Origin: an uncultured Kangiella sp. | GTDB taxonomy: Bacteria; Pseudomonadota; Gammaproteobacteria; Enterobacterales; Kangiellaceae | Assembly (NCBI GenBank): GCA_950096615.1 | Contig: CATNCP010000014.1 | Location: forward strand, 1-60,983 | Reading direction: 5' to 3' | DNA length: 60,983 bases | Shown: positions 19,185 to 27,880 of the stretch, one piece after another | How positions within the stretch are numbered: position 1 is the first letter of the stretch | Layout of the letters: each line of letters opens with the position of its first letter | Translations under genes and position numbers: made by a program | Notes under the pieces: generated by a model | The model's database searches: none | What the model was told of the DNA's origin: nothing | The model's input: only the letters and a program-made list of their open reading frames with translations

Positions 19185-19781
19185 ATGGCCCATTACAACA
19201 AATCAGACATTGCAGATCTTAAAAAAGACTTAACTGTTGAAGATACTTTGAGTGGCTTCCCGATGACCTTTGATACCACTTGGGGCATATTCTCCCCAAG
19301 AGCCATCGATGTTGGTTCAATCATGTTACTTAAATATCTTGACGTTGCCCCCAACGATAAGTGCCTCGATCTTGGGTGTGGTTATGGTGTACTCGGTTTG
19401 ACCATGGCAAAAATGGCGCCGCAAGGTGAAGTCATCATGGTTGATAAAGACTATGTCGCCGTTGACTACGCCAACAAAAACGCTAAGAAAAACAACACAC
19501 CTCATGCTAGCGCTCGTTTAAGCAATGGCTTTAGCGACGTTAGCGAAAGACACTTTAATGTCATTGTTTCAAACATACCGGCCAAAGTGGGCAACGAGTT
19601 ACTTTATATTTTCTTGCACGATGCTTACGAGCGACTGGCTCCTGGTGGTCGTTTCTACGTAGTAACCATTACAGGTTTGCGTGATTTCATGAAAAGAGCG
19701 TTTAAAGAGGTTTTTGGCAATTACAAGAAGCATAAACAAGGCCCAGCCTACACTGTTGCCAGTGCCATAAAAGAAGAATAA
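19185..19781 (+). CDS. Small-domain (MTS) class I SAM methyltransferase
   Basis: A 198-residue cytoplasmic methyltransferase resembling the C-terminal half of RsmC/RlmG and the stand-alone YbxB-like proteins. The region LSGFPMTFDTTWGIFSPRAIDVGS precedes motif I in CLDLGCGYGVLGL. The acidic motif II end is MVDKD. Motif IV reads VSNIPAK instead of the usual NPPFH, so base specificity may differ. A long N-terminal RsmC-like domain is absent. It is divergent from rlmM. The target, probably RNA, is not known. Confidence 0.82.
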   Translation: MAHYNKSDIADLKKDLTVEDTLSGFPMTFDTTWGIFSPRAIDVGSIMLLKYLDVAPNDKCLDLGCGYGVLGLTMAKMAPQGEVIMVDKDYVAVDYANKNAKKNNTPHASARLSNGFSDVSERHFNVIVSNIPAKVGNELLYIFLHDAYERLAPGGRFYVVTITGLRDFMKRAFKEVFGNYKKHKQGPAYTVASAIKEE

Positions 19782-20286
19782 TTATCATATAGCCGTCTAT
19801 TTAATGTACAGCTGTCATATTGTCATCTTAGCGTCAAAAAGTTTACACATTTCCTGTGGATAACTTTGGGGAAAAATTGCTGAAACTTGCTCAAAGCCCA
19901 TAAAACAAGGTGACCTTTAACAGATCGCTCATTTTTTGAGCAGCTTTTGGTTTTTATCATTTAAATCAATAAGTTAACATCTTAACTAAAGCATTAAATG
20001 CCACTCTAAAACCTTTTTCCTACCTCAAAGCCTTATAAATTAAGGCTTATGTGGCAGTTGTGGATTTCTATTAAAAATATTGTCATGTAACCAATTGTAT
20101 CCATCGAGAAAATCAAGTCATTTTTGTATTTTTTTCACAGGTAAGTAGTCACTTACCGGTTAACGTTTAAGTTCTTTAAAATGAGAACTGGTACTACCTA
20201 TTTAATAATCAATTTCCCCCTAAACACAGGAATAAAAAAAGCCCAGACCAAAGGTCCAGGCTTTTCACTTTATGACTAACTCAGTT
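19782..20286. other. 505-bp tail-to-tail intergenic region with inverted repeats and a DnaA box
   Basis: Both neighbours end here, so no gene promoter is needed, yet the gap is the longest of the window. It is AT-rich. It holds a perfect DnaA-box sequence (TGTGGATAA, 19855-19863) and four perfect inverted repeats: GCTCA-5-TGAGC (19927-19941), AAGCCTTA-5-TAAGGCTT (20028-20048), GGTAAGT-4-ACTTACC (20140-20157) and AGTTCT-8-AGAACT (20170-20189). The protease terminator lies at the right end. No protein-coding ORF is evident. Confidence 0.55.
20235..20265 (-). terminator. Intrinsic terminator of the S8 protease gene
   Basis: Imperfect stem GCCCAGACC/GGTCCAGGC (20241-20249 with 20253-20261) followed on the minus strand by seven Ts. 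Confidence 0.85.
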
Positions 20287-23200
20287 TTACTGTTTCGAGA
20301 ACCTCTGTCTGGTAAATAATACTAATACCATTAAGAGTAACCAGCCGGTGCTACCACCACCTGAGTCACCATTATCACCAGAGCCTCCGTCTGAGCCATC
20401 ACCACCTGAGCCGTCACCGCCGCCAGATGTTGCTTGGGCTTCAACTTCGACCGCGACCTCTTTCTCAACTTCGGACGTACCGTCACCGACAATGACTGTG
20501 AACGTATAAGAGCCTTCTGTTAGGCCTGAAACCGTTGTAGTAGGAGACATCGGGTTATCAATAGTGCCTTCACCCGTCCACAGGAACGTTAACTGGTCAC
20601 CGTCAGGATCATAGCTCGCTGAAGCGTCTAACGTCAGCACATCACCTTCTGTAATCGACATCTCATCCGATGCCAACATAACCACTGGTAAGTCATCTAC
20701 CGGGCCTACAGTTACAAGGAAGCGTGTGCTTGCTTGGTCGGTTGGTTGATTGTCGTCTGTCACGGTGACAGTCACTTCAGTAGTACCACTAAAGTTTTCG
20801 TTAGCCGTAATATCAAACGTCGAACCATTATCATGACCGTGCACTTCAGCTGTAATACCCTCTCCTGTCACGCTGATAGTGTTAGAGACGTTGTTGTTAT
20901 CCATATAAGCCACTTGGATATCTTCAATCGTACCTTCTTCCATCATCTGCTGATCGTTAATGTCGAACAAAGTGATGTTTGATGGCGCATTAAGCGTTTC
21001 GGTTAGAATTTTAGTTCCTACGCCATCCAAAGCTAGGTTAGCTGAAACTTCTAACTCTTGACCAATAGCTTCTGGCTTAACTCGCGCTTGGAACACAATG
21101 TCAAAAGCCGTGACTTCTGGACCGTTGTAGTCAAAGCAAATTGCCATATCGTCGCGCAAGTAGTCCTGCAAGCCACCGAACCCGTTATAATCCGGATTAG
21201 CACTTTGGTTCAAGTAACCGTCTACAGGTTCACCGGCCATTGGGCTTGCGCCACCATGAACACCTGCTGTAGCTATCTTTTCAACTGGTGTGCTTTGCTG
21301 GAAAGGAGAGCCGTTGCCAGTGTAGTTGCCGAAAGACAAATTATCGTAAGCATAGACCATCTCATAGTCACCAGTAGCAGAGCTGTAGTCACGAGCAAGG
21401 ATTAACTGCGCGTCAACAGAAGTTGTTGAAGCCGTGTTAGGTTCCCAGCCTGTACAACCCCTGAAACCACAACCAGTTCCAACTAGGTGCTGTAGGTTAT
21501 CCCACTCAATTAGCACGTGAGTACTGACGTTGTTTTGATCAACCAAGCTAACAAAGCTAATACCTGATGCTTCTTCTTCAACTCCAGTATCTACGTAAGG
21601 AGCACCGAACTCCATTCCCGAAGTACCGAAACCGGCAATACCGTACCAGAATATCCCCATATTAGCGAAGGATGGAGCCTTGTAGTCTTGGTTAAAGGCC
21701 ATGTTCTGATAGGAACCAAAGAAGCCCGGAGCTGCGCCATGCAAGTCGACCATGCCGTTGCCCCAGATATACAGACTGCCACTATTAAACATATCGCCTT
21801 CATTATAATTAAATAATGAATAGGTCTCGCCAGCTGCCGAACGATCATCTTGGTAAATTTCGTTTAGCGTTACTTGCAATGCTGTGTCACGGTTGCTCTG
21901 AGGAGCATTTTCTTGCGGTGTAAAACCATGCTCGTATAGGTTTACGTAACCACCGTCACCGATAGGCGTACGACAAGAAGCATCGTTTATAGAGTTTGTG
22001 ATTAAGTACTCACGCGGACGGTCGCGACTGTCAGATTGTACACCAGTCACGCTAAAGCTATTACCATCTTGAGTTACTTCAGCTGAAAGGAAGCGGTTCT
22101 CAACCAGCTGAACACTACCTTCTACTAACTCTAGACTTTCAGGAAGCTCTGATTCAATCGAGAAATTACGATCTGAACCACTGGCGTTAGCTTTTACTGA
22201 GATCTTGTAGTCAACAATATCACCCACAACTGCACCATTTTGGCTAGCAGTCATGTTGATGCCATCTTTCTTACGAACAAAGTTTGCCGCTACTAAACCG
22301 ATGTTATCAGGGTTGTTAGGGTCAGTACCAAATTCAACCGCACTATAATATTTTTCACCCTCGACAAAGCCTGAGTCGTCTAGCACTAGATCCACACTTG
22401 TCAACTTTTCGCTGTCGCTAGTCGCAGGCGCATCTATTGTTAACTTTTGAGCCTGGGTATCCATAACAACAGCAGTAGCAACCTTATGCTTAAAGACTGC
22501 ATTCTCTAGACCTAAATAACTTCTAGAGTTGTAGTTGTGCTCTTGCCATACGACCCAGTATTTGCCCGCCTCAGGGTTAGGGATGTTACACCAGTCATAC
22601 ATTTCAAATGAAGTCAGTACCGACTTACAGATGGCTTCTTCACTATAGTTGATTTCGCCATCACCGTTAGCATCAATACCAACGTAGATACCAGCATTAC
22701 CTTTTGGTCTAGTATATTCGTTAGCATTAGTCGCGGCGCCACTTTCAAGGACTTCGGCAACGAAACGCTTAGCATTTTCAGGAACATCAACCCAAGTAAC
22801 GTGTACTTTTTCTAGATTTCCAGAAGCTTCAAATAAGTTTGAACCATTGCCGTCATCACGCTCTTCAAGCTCAATGTTTTCTATGTTTGCTTTAACAGGA
22901 GCATAGACAGTAGTTGTTAATGCTGGAGCATCACCCAGAGAAAGGTTGTTTATTGTATGGGTACTCTTTTCCGAAAACACATTGTACTCAACCACTTCTG
23001 GAAGCTGACCACTATCCAATTCCATTTCAACATTCATAGTAGCCGTCGGAACCGCAGGATTTTCGTGGGTCAAATTTACTTGACCGAATACGGTTTGCCC
23101 TCTAGGCGTTGAATATGAGTTTTGAGAGTCAACCCAAGAGCCTGTCACAATAATACGCTGAGTTTCACCAGCTTTGAGGCTGAATGTGCTTGGGGAAGCT

Positions 23201-25599
23201 TCTAATTGAACACTGTACTCTGAGGTTTCTGCAGACACATCCCAAGTACCGTCTACTGTTGCAGTAACTTCGCGCACCCAGCTACATGAACGGAAGCATG
23301 CAGAGTCAACCATATTTGGTGTATTCAAAGCACCTAAGTTACCGCCCTGATGCGGGTTAGCAATGGTATAGTTCTCCACTGGTACATGCATGATCAAGCC
23401 TGAATGTATTGCCTTATCGACTTGAGCAATACCAGAACCATAGAACCATGGGTTAGCATTACCTACACGGCCAAACTTATCACCCACCTGATCGTTTGCC
23501 GTCAACTGCATTGCGGACATCACTTCAGACGGTGACCACTCCGGACGCGCTTGTTTAATCAATGCTAGTGCACCCGCAATGTGTGGACTCGACATAGAGG
23601 TACCACTAATGGCATTAAACTCTGTTGGACTTGGGTAGTTTGTAAATGGTTGATCTTCTGAGTATGCAGAATAGATATCAGAACCTGGAGCCGTGATAGA
23701 AGGAGCTGTAGATTCGCGATACTCCTCTAAGAAAGCATGACCAATTGAACTAAAAGGAGAAATAGCGTCTACTAGATTCTCAGACACTTCAGCGGTTGTT
23801 TCAGTTGCAGGGATAGTGCCGTAGTGACCATCTGCATCTCTTAACCAGCTAACCATAGCCTGACCGTCACCTTCGTTCATTTGCATAGTTGGGATTGTAT
23901 GCGGAAGGTTTGGATAGATATCTTGAGAAGACGTCGCAGTATTATAAATCACGGTCGCTGCACCGCCGCCTGCTTCAACATTTGCAGACTTTTCTACTAA
24001 CGCATTTTCTCCGCGTTCACAGAATACAATCTCGCCATTAGCAAATGTACCAGCAGGGAATGGTGTAGAACACAAAGCGTTACCAAAATTTTCAGCCAAC
24101 ACGATTGGCCCAGTAATTGCTTCCGTCGTAATACCGTTAATATCCGTAAGGTAACTAGCAGGCAAAGATCCGCCATTATAGCTAAGGTTTTCAAATCTTT
24201 GTCCAGTGGTCACACTAAAGGTTCTACCATGCTGACTAGACGCCACTGACAATAACCATGGAGATACGTGGTTGACTGATTGGTAAGCGCCTGCGTTACC
24301 CGCTGAAGCAGCAACATTAATCCCCGCTTCATGCGCAGATAGGAAAGCTAGCTCAACTGGGTCATTGTGTGAATCATAACCACCAGAAATTGAGTAGTTA
24401 ATCACGTCAACACCATCAAGGATTGCTTGCTCTACAGCTAGCAAAGTTCCGCTTGCTGGACAACCCACCCACTTATCACCTGAGTTTCCTGGGAAGCAAA
24501 CTTGGTAAGAGATAACATTCGCATGTGGCGCAATTCCTGACATCTGTGGAATGGTGTAGCCTGTATCGATACCTTCATGTGTAAAATCTATAGCAGGAAT
24601 TTTAAAAGGCACATCATAAAGCACATTACCTGCCGCAATGCTTGCCGTATGCGAACCGTGACCTTGGTAATCTTCACCATTTGCAGGGCGCGATTGCGCA
24701 AAATCAGGATCACTGAATGCTTTGGTAATATTTGGAGTTGACCAAACGCCGATTAACTTGTCATTACACAGGTCAGCAAACTCTTCGATACTACAATCGT
24801 GTAAGAAGTTACCAGTGCCTAATGGGTTTTGGACGGTATAACCATCATCACCCGTAGCAGCAAACGATGGGTGCTGTGAACTGATACCTGTATCGATAAC
24901 ACCAATCAACATCCCTTCACCTTTAATACCGTTAGGTTGGCTCGGAACCGAAGTGTCAGCCCATACATTTGGCGTGTTAGTACGCTCAGGGGCTACATCC
25001 ATCAACAGTTCATGATTAACATCACGAGAAATATATGCCACTTCACTAAGCTTTGATAAACGCTTGGCTTCTTCTTGTGTCATCTCTGCAACGACAGCAT
25101 TGATAGCAACTTGATGTTGCTGCTTAATGTTCAAGCTCACACCAGCAGAGCTAGCTTTGCTAACAAAAGCATTCTGCTTGTTTTTAAGCTTATTAGTATA
25201 AGCCTGCACAGCAGGATTAGACTTTAAACTTGCCTTACGAGGACCAAGCTTAGAGTTTGAGAATAACTGCTTAGTCGCGCCCTCACCATTAGCACCACCA
25301 GTATAAAGCGCTGCCGGAGCATCTTTTAAACGAATGATATAGTTGTGGCGTCCTGAAATGTTATCTTCAGGATTAAACTTGGCCTTTGGCGTCAATTTAA
25401 TGTTACCGCCAAACCCTTCCAGTAAATGGCTTGGATTCGCTTGGTTTTCGCTAGTTTCCAAACGAGCTTTTGCCGACTCTGGACTGATATTAATTGGTTT
25501 GATTTGATAGGTATTACCACCTACCCCGCTTGCAGCTGCTGCGACTCCAGCGGAATAAACCGCTGCTGCAACAACTGAAGCTATCGTCATAATTTTCAC
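20287..25599 (-). CDS. Giant secreted S8 (subtilisin-like) protease with PA insert, PKD domain and GlyGly-CTERM tail
   Basis: A 1770-residue exported serine endopeptidase. In order: signal peptide (about 1-23); I9-type propeptide (about 85-200, HNYIIRLKDAPAALY); S8 catalytic domain with Asp236 in VIDTG, His314 in GHGSHTAS, Asn435 in ASAGNAG and Ser668 in SGTSMSSPH; a PA-type insert around 470-600; Fn3-like beta domains; an EF-hand-like loop DANGDGEINYSE; long beta-rich regions; a PKD-like domain (LDASASYDPDGDQLTFLW); a Gly/Ser/Asp-rich spacer; and a GlyGly-CTERM tail (GGGSTGW, hydrophobic stretch, basic end). Such tails are processed by rhombosortase. The start is GTG 25599, seven bases after AGGAG. 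It is divergent from the mipA operon. Likely role: surface or extracellular protein digestion. Confidence 0.93.
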   Translation of the reverse strand: MKIMTIASVVAAAVYSAGVAAAASGVGGNTYQIKPINISPESAKARLETSENQANPSHLLEGFGGNIKLTPKAKFNPEDNISGRHNYIIRLKDAPAALYTGGANGEGATKQLFSNSKLGPRKASLKSNPAVQAYTNKLKNKQNAFVSKASSAGVSLNIKQQHQVAINAVVAEMTQEEAKRLSKLSEVAYISRDVNHELLMDVAPERTNTPNVWADTSVPSQPNGIKGEGMLIGVIDTGISSQHPSFAATGDDGYTVQNPLGTGNFLHDCSIEEFADLCNDKLIGVWSTPNITKAFSDPDFAQSRPANGEDYQGHGSHTASIAAGNVLYDVPFKIPAIDFTHEGIDTGYTIPQMSGIAPHANVISYQVCFPGNSGDKWVGCPASGTLLAVEQAILDGVDVINYSISGGYDSHNDPVELAFLSAHEAGINVAASAGNAGAYQSVNHVSPWLLSVASSQHGRTFSVTTGQRFENLSYNGGSLPASYLTDINGITTEAITGPIVLAENFGNALCSTPFPAGTFANGEIVFCERGENALVEKSANVEAGGGAATVIYNTATSSQDIYPNLPHTIPTMQMNEGDGQAMVSWLRDADGHYGTIPATETTAEVSENLVDAISPFSSIGHAFLEEYRESTAPSITAPGSDIYSAYSEDQPFTNYPSPTEFNAISGTSMSSPHIAGALALIKQARPEWSPSEVMSAMQLTANDQVGDKFGRVGNANPWFYGSGIAQVDKAIHSGLIMHVPVENYTIANPHQGGNLGALNTPNMVDSACFRSCSWVREVTATVDGTWDVSAETSEYSVQLEASPSTFSLKAGETQRIIVTGSWVDSQNSYSTPRGQTVFGQVNLTHENPAVPTATMNVEMELDSGQLPEVVEYNVFSEKSTHTINNLSLGDAPALTTTVYAPVKANIENIELEERDDGNGSNLFEASGNLEKVHVTWVDVPENAKRFVAEVLESGAATNANEYTRPKGNAGIYVGIDANGDGEINYSEEAICKSVLTSFEMYDWCNIPNPEAGKYWVVWQEHNYNSRSYLGLENAVFKHKVATAVVMDTQAQKLTIDAPATSDSEKLTSVDLVLDDSGFVEGEKYYSAVEFGTDPNNPDNIGLVAANFVRKKDGINMTASQNGAVVGDIVDYKISVKANASGSDRNFSIESELPESLELVEGSVQLVENRFLSAEVTQDGNSFSVTGVQSDSRDRPREYLITNSINDASCRTPIGDGGYVNLYEHGFTPQENAPQSNRDTALQVTLNEIYQDDRSAAGETYSLFNYNEGDMFNSGSLYIWGNGMVDLHGAAPGFFGSYQNMAFNQDYKAPSFANMGIFWYGIAGFGTSGMEFGAPYVDTGVEEEASGISFVSLVDQNNVSTHVLIEWDNLQHLVGTGCGFRGCTGWEPNTASTTSVDAQLILARDYSSATGDYEMVYAYDNLSFGNYTGNGSPFQQSTPVEKIATAGVHGGASPMAGEPVDGYLNQSANPDYNGFGGLQDYLRDDMAICFDYNGPEVTAFDIVFQARVKPEAIGQELEVSANLALDGVGTKILTETLNAPSNITLFDINDQQMMEEGTIEDIQVAYMDNNNVSNTISVTGEGITAEVHGHDNGSTFDITANENFSGTTEVTVTVTDDNQPTDQASTRFLVTVGPVDDLPVVMLASDEMSITEGDVLTLDASASYDPDGDQLTFLWTGEGTIDNPMSPTTTVSGLTEGSYTFTVIVGDGTSEVEKEVAVEVEAQATSGGGDGSGGDGSDGGSGDNGDSGGGSTGWLLLMVLVLFTRQRFSKQ

Positions 25600-25682
25600 G
25601 ATTAGACTCCTAATAAAGTTTGATTACTTTTTTTATGCGGAGAAAGGTATATCACATAGATAAACTTATTCAGGAGTGATCA

Positions 25683-25750
25683 TTTGTACGAATTTGTACG
25701 CACTATCAACTATCAATCAGTTCCGAAGCCTTTGTACGAATTTGTACGAA
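25683..25750. promoter_or_regulatory. Four TTTGTACG repeats, likely response-regulator operator
   Basis: TTTGTACG occurs at 25683, 25693, 25731 and 25741. The copies within each pair are 10 bp apart, one helical turn, and the pairs are 48 bp apart. OmpR-family regulators bind tandem direct repeats of this spacing, and an OmpR-family regulator is encoded at 27173 in the operon downstream. Binding by that regulator is inferred. Confidence 0.6.
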
Positions 25751-25801
25751 TTAGTATTACTGGTTGGACATGGTTCAAAGCCGTTGCTAGACTTATTTTG
25801 A

Positions 25802-25807
25802 TATAAA
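25802..25807 (+). promoter_or_regulatory. Candidate -10 of the mipA operon
   Basis: TATAAA(AT) lies about 40 bp before the mipA start. The -35 position (AGCCGT, near 25779) is poor, which fits an activator-dependent promoter using the repeats upstream. Confidence 0.4.
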
Positions 25808-25846
25808 ATTAGGCTCGTTCCGAACCAAGGCATTAAAACGAAATTG

Positions 25847-26725
25847 ATGAAAAACGCATTATTAGTAGCTGCTCTTGCACTAGCAAGTTTAGATACTCAA
25901 GCAACCTCAACTGAGATTAGTTTAGAGTCTGTCAATAAAGACCCTGAAGTAACTGAGCAGCAAGACAGTGCAACACCAACTAGCCAGCAAGCAGAAGCTG
26001 GAGAGTGGGACGTGTCAGTGAGCCTGGGTTATGGGCAAGTCGAAAGCATCATAAAGAATGTTGAAGATTACAATCTCTATTTATTGCCTAACATTAGTTA
26101 CTATGGCGAAGACTTTTTCGTAGAGAATACTACACTAGGTTACAGCCTATATGAGGGTCAGGATTTATATGTCGACCTAGTAGGTCTATTAAATAGAGAC
26201 GGGCTTTACTTCAAATTAGAAGATTTTGGTATTTTTTCAGCGCTTGGCATCAATCCAGTAAGAGGCAGAGATGTTGTTGATATCGATAGAGATCTATCAT
26301 ACCTAGCGGGCCTATCTGCCACATATCATGTTTTAGGTTTAGATATCAGAGGTGGCTACTATCACGACATCACCGATGTTCATGGTGGCTATGAGGTAAG
26401 TTTTTCTATCGCAAAACACTTTTCTCTAACCGATAATTGGACATTAGATTTAAAAACTACAGCCCTACACAAAAGCAAAAAATTACTAGATTACTACTAT
26501 ACAATACGTAGAGAAGAAGCCTTTACTCGTAGGCCTTTTTACACACCAAATTCGTCGGGCAACAGTTACTCTTGGACTGTTAACTCTGAGTACTCATTTA
26601 ACGAAAATTGGTCAGCACACCTTCTTTTAAACAGAGTAGTTTTGCCCAACGAAATAACTAACAGTATTATTGTAGGTAACAAAAGACCTAATACCTACTT
26701 CTTGGGAGTTAAGTACACTTTCTAA
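25847..26725 (+). CDS. MipA/OmpV-family outer-membrane beta-barrel protein
   Basis: A 292-residue outer-membrane protein. A signal peptide (MKNALLVAALALASLDTQA) is followed by a short acidic linker, then a beta-barrel pattern of alternating residues starting at WDVSVSLGYGQV and ending in the aromatic terminus YFLGVKYTF, typical of barrels inserted by Bam. Features such as SYYGEDFFVENTTLGYSLY and the length fit the MipA/OmpV family. The ATG at 25847 is preferred to the TTG directly before it. Seven bases separate it from the DUF3019 gene, and the four genes to 29113 form one operon. The ligand is unknown. Confidence 0.85.
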   Translation: MKNALLVAALALASLDTQATSTEISLESVNKDPEVTEQQDSATPTSQQAEAGEWDVSVSLGYGQVESIIKNVEDYNLYLLPNISYYGEDFFVENTTLGYSLYEGQDLYVDLVGLLNRDGLYFKLEDFGIFSALGINPVRGRDVVDIDRDLSYLAGLSATYHVLGLDIRGGYYHDITDVHGGYEVSFSIAKHFSLTDNWTLDLKTTALHKSKKLLDYYYTIRREEAFTRRPFYTPNSSGNSYSWTVNSEYSFNENWSAHLLLNRVVLPNEITNSIIVGNKRPNTYFLGVKYTF

Positions 26726-26732
26726 AAAAAAC

Positions 26733-27176
26733 ATGAAAAAACTGGGGTTTACCATACAGTTATTAGTTTTATGCTCCCTAACCGGGGTAAGTAAAGCTTA
26801 TGCTGAACAAGAAAACCCTTGGCAAGCCAAATCGATCGAATCTGCAGAGAATGAAGCGTCCTTAACCATCACACCTTCGATTTGCGTGGTAAAAGCTAAA
26901 GGTGAGCTCTGTCAACAAATCCTCACTGTCCTGTTTCAAAACAACAAACGTCACAATATTTGTATCTACAACGTACAGAATGCAGAACCTTTATGGTGTG
27001 ACAGAGAAGTAAACATGGTGAGCTTAAAGCTTGATGTAAAAACCAGTTCTAGCATTACTCTCATCGCAAAAGACAGCAATCACAACACCATCTTAGCGAC
27101 AAGCACTTTCCGATTAAGCACTTTTAAACCGGCAGAGACACGTAAACGAAGAAATTATGGGATTGGTATCCTATGA
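26733..27176 (+). CDS. DUF3019 secreted protein
   Basis: A 147-residue exported protein with signal peptide ending near SKAYA, of the DUF3019 family. This family typically lies between a MipA/OmpV gene and a two-component system, as here. Four conserved-looking cysteines (SICVV, ELCQQ, NICIY, LWCDR) could form two disulfides in a small beta-sandwich. The C-terminus is basic (RKRRNYGIG). The stop overlaps the response regulator start as ATGA. It might be a periplasmic signal carrier or modulator of the kinase; that is an inference from context only. Confidence 0.82.
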   Translation: MKKLGFTIQLLVLCSLTGVSKAYAEQENPWQAKSIESAENEASLTITPSICVVKAKGELCQQILTVLFQNNKRHNICIYNVQNAEPLWCDREVNMVSLKLDVKTSSSITLIAKDSNHNTILATSTFRLSTFKPAETRKRRNYGIGIL

Positions 27177-27877
27177 GCACTTTATTGGATTGTAAGATTC
27201 TTCTAATAGAAGACGATCTTCCTTTAGCGGAACTCATTCAGGAATACCTTAACTCTCAAGGTTACGCCATCACTCATATTGCTAAAGGGCTCGATGTTCA
27301 TAAAATTACGGACTCAGCCAGTTACGACCTGATTCTATGCGACGTTATGTTGCCCGATATAGATGGCTTCAACTTAAAGGACGTGTTAGAGCAAAAATTC
27401 GTGTGTCCGATCATCTTTCTCACCGCACTTAGTGATGATGAAGACCAAATCCTAGGGTTAGAACTTGGCGCTATTGATTACATCGTCAAGCCTGTTGAAC
27501 CGAATGTACTGCTGGCACGGATAAAAGCTAATCTCCGCAAAACAAAAGCGCATAGCCCGCAAGACAATATCGTCATTTCTGATCTTGTACTTGATAAACA
27601 TAATCAAGTCGCCACCGTAAACAATGAGCCACTTGACTTAACCAGCCAAGACTTTGAGCTGCTTTGGATATTTGCACAAAACCAAGGAAAACTTCTGTCA
27701 CGTGAGTTTTTATTTCAAGCTATCATTGGTCGCGAATATAATGGTTTAGATAGAACTGTAGATGCTAGAACCAGTCGATTGCGAAGCAAATTAGAAAGCT
27801 TTGCTATACCCGGGCTGATTATTAGAACAGTGTGGGGTAAAGGCTATTTATTCACTTATACCAAGTCAGCAGTTTAA
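27173..27877 (+). CDS. OmpR/PhoB-family response regulator
   Basis: A 234-residue transcriptional regulator. The receiver domain has the acidic pocket Glu13-Asp14-Asp15, phosphoacceptor Asp57 in LCDVMLPDIDGF, Thr84 and Lys106 in IVKPVEP. The C-terminal winged helix (about 135-230) has LTSQDFELLWIFAQNQGKLLSR and TVDARTSRLRSKLE, ending in TVWGKGYLF. It closely resembles RstA-type regulators. Its start overlaps the DUF3019 stop. It is expected to be phosphorylated by the kinase at 27881 and to act on the direct repeats upstream of mipA. Confidence 0.93.
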   Translation: MSTLLDCKILLIEDDLPLAELIQEYLNSQGYAITHIAKGLDVHKITDSASYDLILCDVMLPDIDGFNLKDVLEQKFVCPIIFLTALSDDEDQILGLELGAIDYIVKPVEPNVLLARIKANLRKTKAHSPQDNIVISDLVLDKHNQVATVNNEPLDLTSQDFELLWIFAQNQGKLLSREFLFQAIIGREYNGLDRTVDARTSRLRSKLESFAIPGLIIRTVWGKGYLFTYTKSAV

Positions 27878-27880
27878 CTC

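Larger units (their letters stand above)
25600..25846. promoter_or_regulatory. Shared divergent promoter region, S8 protease / mipA operon
   Basis: A 247-bp intergenic region between two divergent starts. It contains the protease ribosome site near its left end, four phased TTTGTACG repeats (25683-25748) and an AT-rich -10 candidate for mipA at 25802. Confidence 0.6.

Noticed and set aside
19855-19863. A chromosomal origin of replication
   Set aside because: Only one perfect DnaA box is seen and no dnaA, dnaN, gidA or parAB genes are nearby.
25683-25750. CRISPR-like or iteron-like array
   Set aside because: The repeats are only 8-10 bp with 10-bp phasing and no spacers of constant length. 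A regulator operator explains them better.
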